A DNA stretch of 11,172 nt from CAVPGH01 sp046726955 (lineage in GTDB: Bacteria > Acidobacteriota > Vicinamibacteria > Fen-336). Position 1 is the stretch's first letter. The number at the start of each line of letters is the position of its first letter. Shown one piece after another: positions 8,201 through 11,172 of this stretch. The notes under the pieces were generated by a model. The model was not told the DNA's origin, did not search any database, and saw only the letters and a list, made by a program, of their open reading frames with translations. Made by a program: the position numbers and the translations under genes. Location: contig JBKPBQ010000577.1 in assembly GCA_046726955.1 (NCBI GenBank), positions 1-11,172 of the forward strand, given 5' to 3'.

Positions 8201-8682
8201 GCGAGGTAGAGGCCCTCCTTCGAGACGATCCCGACGGTCTCGCGGAAGCCGCGTGCGTACTGCTCTTTCTCGTCCGAGAGGCCGAAGTCGAAGCGGCCTT
8301 CGTAGGAGAGGCGGAGCGTGCCGCCGCCCTCGGGGAGCGGCACGCGGTAGCGCTTCAGCTTCCCCTGGGCGTAGAGGTCGTCCGTGCCGGCGTTGATCCC
8401 GAAGAATCGCGGGGCCGATCCGGCGTCGGCCGCCATCTCGCTCGCGGCCGGCTCCGAGGAGGTGAGCGTCAAGGCTTCGTGCAGCAGAAACTGCAGCTCG
8501 CCCCCGGCGAGCGCCGAGCCCGGCACGCTCAGGACGTCCTCGACGGCGAGGCGGCCCCGCTCGGGATCCAGGCTCACCTGGAGCGCGTGGCGCAGCCGAC
8601 CTGGTGCCGCGGTCTCCGCCGCGCGCGGCTCGACACCCGTCGTCACGATGAGGAAGACGGCGAGGAGGGACGTTCGGGTCAC
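5275..8682 (-). CDS. Secreted M1-like / M28 metallopeptidase fusion with PDZ domain, 1135 aa
   Basis: The start chosen is GTG at 8682, preceded by GAGGTG at six bases and giving a signal peptide (TRTSLLAVFLIVTTG, likely cut near residue 22). The frame is open to 9012 but that part is not protein-like. Domain 1 (about 30-470) is M1-like: HEILH at 308-312 (zinc ligands H308 and H312, base E309), third ligand E330 in NWCEGLTAYM, and probable transition-state Tyr Y387. The exopeptidase motif GxMEN is replaced by GYGMPS (282-287), so the Glu that holds a free N-terminus is missing. Residues about 480-730 are an unassigned linker. Domain 2 (about 740-1015) is M28: H830, D855, E888/E889, D916 and H986, with D832 in AHYDHLG, all expected metal or catalytic positions present. 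Domain 3 (1051-1133) is a PDZ domain (GSPAEKAGIQEGDVVLQVDG). It probably digests peptides in the periplasm or outside the cell. The M28 assignment is firm; the M1 domain's activity is not. Confidence 0.93.
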   Translation of the reverse strand: MTRTSLLAVFLIVTTGVEPRAAETAAPGRLRHALQVSLDPERGRLAVEDVLSVPGSALAGGELQFLLHEALTLTSSEPAASEMAADAGSAPRFFGINAGTDDLYAQGKLKRYRVPLPEGGGTLRLSYEGRFDFGLSDEKEQYARGFRETVGIVSKEGLYLAASGFWYPYVGRELVEFELSVAEPAGWHVVAPGNGTSRGPDGRARWDSHGPVDEIALAGGPLVVYRESAGAVETLAYLRQKDDALAAKYLAATAQYLELYRGLVGPYPYAKFALVENFWDTGYGMPSYTLLGPQVIRFPFILTSSYPHEILHNWWGNSVFVDYASGNWCEGLTAYMADYLLQEQRGQGAAYRRDTLQKYGSYVKEGRDFPLADFRSRHSAATEAVGYGKTLMLFHMLRQQLGDEAFRQWAGTFYREYRGRQASFSDVRRSMESVSRRDLARFFADYVERPGAAVLRVSGATVRERSGGGYEVMGALDETQPGPPLALDVPVVVQTLKAPVSALVRLDAAETAFTIATESLPLALHVDPAFDVFRWLDPRETPASLGQIFGEPRILAVLPAAASAAEQAAYRALVEGWRSDSHQPEFQIDREVRELPKDRGIWILGRTNALASRLFSSGGDFTLDGAALTVGGETMPRSGHVGVLVRRHPSSPERAIGFIFADGVAALPGLGRKLPHYGKYSYLGFEGEEPVNVLKGQWTAGDSPLRVDLRPPAERSTTLASLTLPARKPLAELPPVFSQKALLEHVAWLSAPERDGRGIGTKGLEAAGDYVADRFKAMGLQPGGDAGTYFQAFTAERSPSGAPVVLRNVVGVLPGSQAEWAGQSALLTAHYDHLGRGWPDVHAGDEGKLHPGADDNASGVAVMLELAKALAAGERPLRTLVFVAFSGEEAGLLGSRHYAEHPAFPLEKTIGVINLDTVGRLFDGKLQVLATGSASEWPHIFRGAGFVTGVEGRLIPGGLESSDQKSFIERGVPAVQVFTDPHADYHRPGDTADKIDGAGLVKVATYVKEAIAYLGERPEPLTNTIASMKGASPNATSRAAPPSGSGQGRRVSFGTVPDYAFPGPGVRVAGVTPGSPAEKAGIQEGDVVLQVDGKDVADLAGFAALLRGLTPGQTVQAVVNRGGSELRLDVTVVAR

Positions 8683-8796
8683 GGAAGCACCTCGGTGCGG
8701 AACACGGGGCGGGGTCGCTGCCGGCTGCAGCCTATCAGGGTCTCGTCGTTCTCCGTCGCCGCCTGAACCCGCCGGCCGAGGGGTTCCGTGGCCGAT

Positions 8797-8812
8797 TCCC
8801 GCCCGGGTGGGA
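8797..8812. promoter_or_regulatory. Imperfect 16-bp dyad, candidate operator
   Basis: TCCCGCCCGGGTGGGA reads as a near-perfect inverted repeat: seven of eight pairs match, and the remaining pair is G opposite T. It lies nine bases left of the CRP/FNR-like site in the divergent spacer. No T-run follows, so it is more likely a protein-binding dyad than a terminator. G+C-rich DNA makes such dyads fairly common. Confidence 0.25.
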
Positions 8813-8820
8813 TCCCGGGG

Positions 8821-8836
8821 TGTGAGCGCGGTCACG
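8821..8836. promoter_or_regulatory. CRP/FNR-family-like binding site
   Basis: TGTGA-N6-TCAC-G matches nine of the ten specified bases of the E. coli CRP consensus TGTGA-N6-TCACA. It sits about 108 nt before the ATG of the zinc ribbon/M48 gene and about 139 nt before the start of the metallopeptidase gene, so it could serve either promoter. The second half-site runs into a direct repeat, GTCACGCG (8831-8838 and 8845-8852), and into the dyad GACGGCCGTC (8838-8847). The consensus is from another phylum, and the host regulator is unknown. Confidence 0.4.
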
Positions 8837-8943
8837 CGACGGCCGTCACGCGTCCGGCCGACCTCCCCGTGATAGCCTGCGCTCGGCATACGGTGCGCCG
8901 TGGTCCCGAGCCCTGCGCCCCGTGTTGCGGTGGGGGTGACGAA

Positions 8944-9286
8944 ATGGCGCAGGCACTCGCCGGCACCGGCCCGTCCGGGCGCTTCTGGAACTGCCCGCAG
9001 TGCGGCCGACACGTACCGATCCGGATCGACACGTGCCGCTGCGGCACCGCTCAGTCGGCGGCGGCCGCGCCTCTCGAGGCCAGCCCGCCTCCCCCTGCCG
9101 CGGCCCCTGCCGCGGCCCCCGCCGCGGCCGTCACGCCCGCGTACACGGCTCCTCGTCCCGCCGTCTCTTCCGCTCGCGGCCGCGATCTCGTGTACGCCAA
9201 CGAGCCCACGCTGTTCATGATCTCGGCCGTCATCTCGATCGGCTTCTGGCTGGTGCTGCTCGTGGGCACGCTCGGCTTCGCGCTCC
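8944..9286 (+). pseudogene. 5' part of frameshifted zinc ribbon / M48 peptidase gene
   Basis: The ATG at 8944 follows GGGGGTGA at a short spacing. The product begins with a zinc ribbon: C17-P-Q-C20-G, then C31-R-C33-G, likely a structural zinc site. A low-complexity Ala/Pro linker follows (about 38-80), then RDLVYANEPTLFMISAV and a membrane helix (SIGFWLVLLVGTLGFAL). After the CTC codon at 9283-9285 this frame turns into Arg/Pro-rich nonsense. Skipping one base (C9286) restores a sensible protein, VYALMGFVFYLF, that continues to 10495. The restored gene would encode 516 residues. The extra base may be a true mutation, an assembly error or, less likely, +1 recoding at CTC-CGT-C. One frame carries the start and zinc ribbon and the other carries the catalytic domain, so the two pieces were clearly one gene. 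Confidence 0.8.
9094..9129 (+). repeat. Three tandem 12-bp units encoding an Ala/Pro linker
   Basis: The unit CCTGCCGCGGCC occurs three times in a row; the third copy has C for T at its third base. Each unit encodes Pro-Ala-Ala-Ala. It forms part of the flexible linker between the zinc ribbon and the first membrane helix. Copy number could vary by slippage in steps of four residues without breaking the frame. Confidence 0.85.
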
Positions 9287-9298
9287 GTCTACGCCCTC

Positions 9299-10495
9299 AT
9301 GGGCTTCGTGTTCTACCTGTTCGCGCAGTCCGGGCTCATCGCCTACATCAAGGGCAACGCCGTGCGGGTCACGCCCCAGCAGTACCCCGACCTCCACCAG
9401 CGGCTCTCGCGCTGCTGCCAGACGCTCAGGATCGACGCCGTCCCCGAGACGTATCTCCTGAACGCCAACGGCGCGTGGAACGCGTTCGCCACGCGGTTCC
9501 TGGGACGCCACTTCCTCGTCCTCTACTCGGACGTGGTGGACGCGCTCGAGGGCCGGCCGGGCGCGCTCAACTTCTACCTCGGCCACGAGCTCGGCCACGT
9601 GCACCGCGGCCACCTGGCGTGGCGGCCGGTGCTCCTGCCCGCGAGCTTCCTGCCCCTGCTCGGCCCCGCCTACTTCCGCGCGTGCGAGACGACGTGCGAC
9701 AACTACGGCGCCGCCTGCTGCGACGACGTCGAGGACGCGGTGCGGGGGCTGAGCGCGCTCGCCGCCGGCGGACGCCGTTGGCAGGACCTGAACGTCACGG
9801 AGTACCTGGGGCAGGCCGAGGACACCGCCGGCTTCTGGATGTCGTTTCACGAGCTCGTCGCCGACTATCCCTGGCTCGTGAAGCGCGTGGCCCGCGTCGC
9901 CGCATGGGCGGACGGACGAGACCCGCAGGTCCCGGCCCGCAATCCGCTCGCCTACGTTTTCGCGCTCTTCGTCCCGCGGACCATGGCAGGCGCGGGCGCG
10001 GCGTCGATGCTCATGATGGTGGCGATCATCGGGATCATCGCCGCCATCGCAATCCCCAGCCTGCTGCGCGCGCGCGTCTCCGCCAACGAGTCGGCGACCA
10101 TCGGCAACCTGCGAACGATGGTCTCCGCGCAGGAAGCGTACGCCGCGTCGGCCGGGAGCTACGGGCCGCCGGAATGCCTTGCCTCTCCCTCCAAGCAGGG
10201 CTGCATCGTCAATTACCCAGCGAACGGGCCGGAGTTCCTCGACCAGGACCTCGCGTCCGCGTCCACGGTCAAGAGCGGCTACCGGCTGCGCTTCGTCGGC
10301 GGATCGCGCCGGCCCACGAGGACGAACCCGAACGGGATCGCGGAGTACTGCTACGCCGCGACCCCGGTCACGGCCGGGCAGACCGGCGTGCGCTCCTTCG
10401 GTGTCGACCAGACCGGGCGGGTCTGCTTCGCGCGCAGCGCCGCGAACCTCTGCGCGTCGGGCTCGCTGCCCGAGGACTGCGAGCCGCTCGGGTAG
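9299..10495 (+). CDS. M48-type metallopeptidase with pseudopilin-like C-terminal domain (3' part of frameshifted gene)
   Basis: This frame continues the zinc ribbon gene that starts at 8944; sensible protein begins at 9287. The ATG at 9299 has no ribosome binding site and would start inside a membrane helix, so it is probably not a true start. Numbering from it, residues 1-18 are membrane helix. The M48-like domain carries NAFATRFLG (61-69), the zinc motif HELGH (96-100) and the third ligand E130 in ETTCD, matching the M48 ExxxD pattern. Residues 236-259 (SMLMMVAIIGIIAAIAIPSL and on) are a type IV pilin-like N-terminal helix, followed by NESATIGNLRT and a C-terminal pseudopilin-like domain with paired Cys residues (such as C293). 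The prepilin Glu at +5 is replaced by Ser, and the helix is internal, so it should act as a membrane anchor rather than be processed into a pilus. M48 enzymes are membrane zinc proteases often tied to envelope stress. The function of this fusion is unknown. Confidence 0.85.
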   Translation: MGFVFYLFAQSGLIAYIKGNAVRVTPQQYPDLHQRLSRCCQTLRIDAVPETYLLNANGAWNAFATRFLGRHFLVLYSDVVDALEGRPGALNFYLGHELGHVHRGHLAWRPVLLPASFLPLLGPAYFRACETTCDNYGAACCDDVEDAVRGLSALAAGGRRWQDLNVTEYLGQAEDTAGFWMSFHELVADYPWLVKRVARVAAWADGRDPQVPARNPLAYVFALFVPRTMAGAGAASMLMMVAIIGIIAAIAIPSLLRARVSANESATIGNLRTMVSAQEAYAASAGSYGPPECLASPSKQGCIVNYPANGPEFLDQDLASASTVKSGYRLRFVGGSRRPTRTNPNGIAEYCYAATPVTAGQTGVRSFGVDQTGRVCFARSAANLCASGSLPEDCEPLG

Positions 10496-10508
10496 CGCTC
10501 GTCAGCGC
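10495..10508. terminator. Short hairpin between two convergent stop codons
   Basis: GCGCT-CGTC-AGCGC forms a five-base-pair stem with a four-base loop. It overlaps the last base of the M48 gene's stop (TAG, 10493-10495) and the stop of the - strand methyltransferase (10502-10504). Only six bases separate the two genes, so any shared terminator must lie about here. No T-run follows on either strand, so intrinsic termination is doubtful; it could simply be a chance hairpin. Confidence 0.25.
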
Positions 10509-11155
10509 GTCTTGCAGCTCACCGAGATCCCGGAGCGGCTCGTCCGGTCGACGGTCGTCTCGTAGTCGGGCCGCGCGCGCACGTAGTCGAGGAACTCGCG
10601 GATGCCCGCGAAGTCGTCGAGCACGTTGTGGGCGGTGAAGCAGCCGCCGGGCGCCATCTTGCCCTCGAGGTCCTTGAAGTACTGCGTGTACCACTCCTTG
10701 TCGGCGTCGGAGAAGACGAAGTCGAAGGGGCCGGGTAGCTCCTTCACGAGCCCGTGGGCGTCGGCGAGGCGCGCGTCCACGAACGGAGCGACCCCGGCCG
10801 CCTCGAAGTTCGCGACCGCTCGCTTGTAGCGGCCCTCGTCGATCTCGATGGTGGTGAGACGGCCCCCCGTCTTGCTCATCGCCCACGCGATCCAGATCCC
10901 GGAGTGGCCGGTGGACGTTCCGATCTCGAGCCCGCGCTTGAAGCCCTTCCGCACCACGAGATCGTGCAGGAAGCGTCCGTCCTCGTAGGGGACGTTGAGG
11001 TCGCGCCAGTCGTTTCGCGACCGGTCGAGGAAGGCCTGGACGCGCGTGTCGAGCTCGCGGGACGTGCTCGGAGTCGGCGCCTGGGGGTTACCCGCCCGCG
11101 GAGGGACGGCGAGAGCGGCGAGCACGACCACGAGGCCGCAACCGCGGGGCTTCAT
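10502..11155 (-). CDS. Class I SAM-dependent O-methyltransferase with signal peptide, 217 aa
   Basis: This is a Rossmann-fold methyltransferase of the caffeoyl-CoA/catechol O-methyltransferase type (COG4122-like). The SAM-binding motif is LEIGTSTGHSG (76-86), with an acidic residue for the ribose in TIEIDEGRY (E104, D106). The motif FDFVFSDADKEWY (144-156) is the family's metal and catalytic region (D150, K153). The usual second metal pair Asp-Asn reads His-Asn here (H176-N177). The core fits the family's usual 200-220 residues, but the first 22 residues form a signal peptide (MKPRGCGLVVVLAALAVPPR) with no lipobox Cys. Export would put it in the periplasm, where SAM is not expected, so its substrate and cofactor supply are puzzling. 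The ATG at 11155 has only a weak GGTGAT site upstream, but it is near the window edge and no better start is visible. It converges on the M48 gene with a six-base gap. Confidence 0.88.
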   Translation of the reverse strand: MKPRGCGLVVVLAALAVPPRAGNPQAPTPSTSRELDTRVQAFLDRSRNDWRDLNVPYEDGRFLHDLVVRKGFKRGLEIGTSTGHSGIWIAWAMSKTGGRLTTIEIDEGRYKRAVANFEAAGVAPFVDARLADAHGLVKELPGPFDFVFSDADKEWYTQYFKDLEGKMAPGGCFTAHNVLDDFAGIREFLDYVRARPDYETTVDRTSRSGISVSCKTR

Positions 11156-11172
11156 CGATCACCGTCTATCAC

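Larger units (their letters stand above)
8683..8943. other. Divergent intergenic region, 261 nt
   Basis: This spacer separates the - strand metallopeptidase fusion from the + strand zinc ribbon/M48 gene, so promoters for both should lie here. The metallopeptidase ribosome binding site sits inside a small dyad, GCACCTCGGTGC (8687-8698). A GTGA-N6-TCAC site, a second dyad and the direct repeat GTCACGCG (8831-8838 and 8845-8852) cluster at 8797-8852. TGATAGCCT (8870-8878) and CATACGG (8887-8893) are the most A+T-containing stretches and could hold a -10 for the + strand gene, but no matching -35 is clear. The frame is open from a GTG at 8788 into the + gene, but that extension (Cys, Arg and Gly-rich) does not look like protein. 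Confidence 0.6.

Noticed and set aside
7108..8766. 552-codon + strand frame opposite the metallopeptidase gene
   Set aside because: The - strand frame contains intact M1 and M28 motifs; the + frame is a Glu/Arg/Val/Ala-rich shadow.
8683..9012. Upstream extension of the metallopeptidase frame by 110 codons
   Set aside because: The extension is Arg/Gly/Pro-rich, overlaps the start of the divergent gene, and would bury the signal peptide. The GTG at 8682 has its own ribosome binding site.
10496..10638. Continuation of the zinc ribbon frame (frame 1) through to 10638
   Set aside because: After 9286 this frame reads as Arg-rich nonsense, opposite or out of phase with the real M48 and methyltransferase genes.
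1..11172. CRISPR array, tRNA, rRNA or insertion sequence
   Set aside because: I saw no regularly spaced repeats, no cloverleaf-like or rRNA-like stretch, and no transposase or terminal inverted repeats.

Overview
The window is very G+C-rich (about 70% by eye) and densely packed, with almost all codons ending in G or C. The best guess at the host is a member of the Acidobacteriota, probably from an environmental or metagenomic assembly. That rests on the style of the right half: a pseudopilin-like domain with the helix-then-'NESATIGNLRT' pattern common in that phylum, large multidomain secreted metallopeptidases, and a secreted O-methyltransferase. No rRNA or other phylogenetic marker is present, so this is an inference.

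Left half (1-5294, all on the + strand): a compact run of genes that reads as an operon. It starts with the 3' end of an unidentified gene (1-147). Next come a 170-aa unknown (176-688), a 417-aa unknown (673-1926, overlapping by 16 nt) and a 523-aa protein with an OmpA-like domain and repeated EWxxPFA-type motifs at both ends (1923-3494, ATGA overlap). An NlpC/P60-family cell-wall hydrolase follows (3512-4423), then, after a 133-nt gap, two 119-aa unknowns (4557-4916 and 4935-5294). None of these proteins has a recognisable Sec signal peptide, although two carry domains that normally act on or bind peptidoglycan. This cassette is the best candidate in the window for an undescribed system. One possibility is a set of cargo or structural proteins for a particle or non-Sec export route, but no gene for such a machine is visible here.

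Right half: an M1-like / M28 / PDZ metallopeptidase fusion with a signal peptide lies on the - strand (5275-8682), and its 3' end overlaps the operon's last gene by 20 nt. A 261-nt divergent intergenic region (8683-8943) holds a near-consensus CRP/FNR-type site and a second dyad. From there a + strand gene encodes a zinc ribbon, membrane helices, an M48-type HEXXH peptidase domain and a pseudopilin-like C-terminus. It is interrupted by a one-base frameshift near 9286, so it is reported as two pieces (8944-9286 and 9299-10495). A convergent - strand gene (10502-11155) encodes a class I SAM-dependent O-methyltransferase with an N-terminal signal peptide. The three right-hand genes look like cell-envelope or secreted functions and have no obvious functional tie to the left operon.
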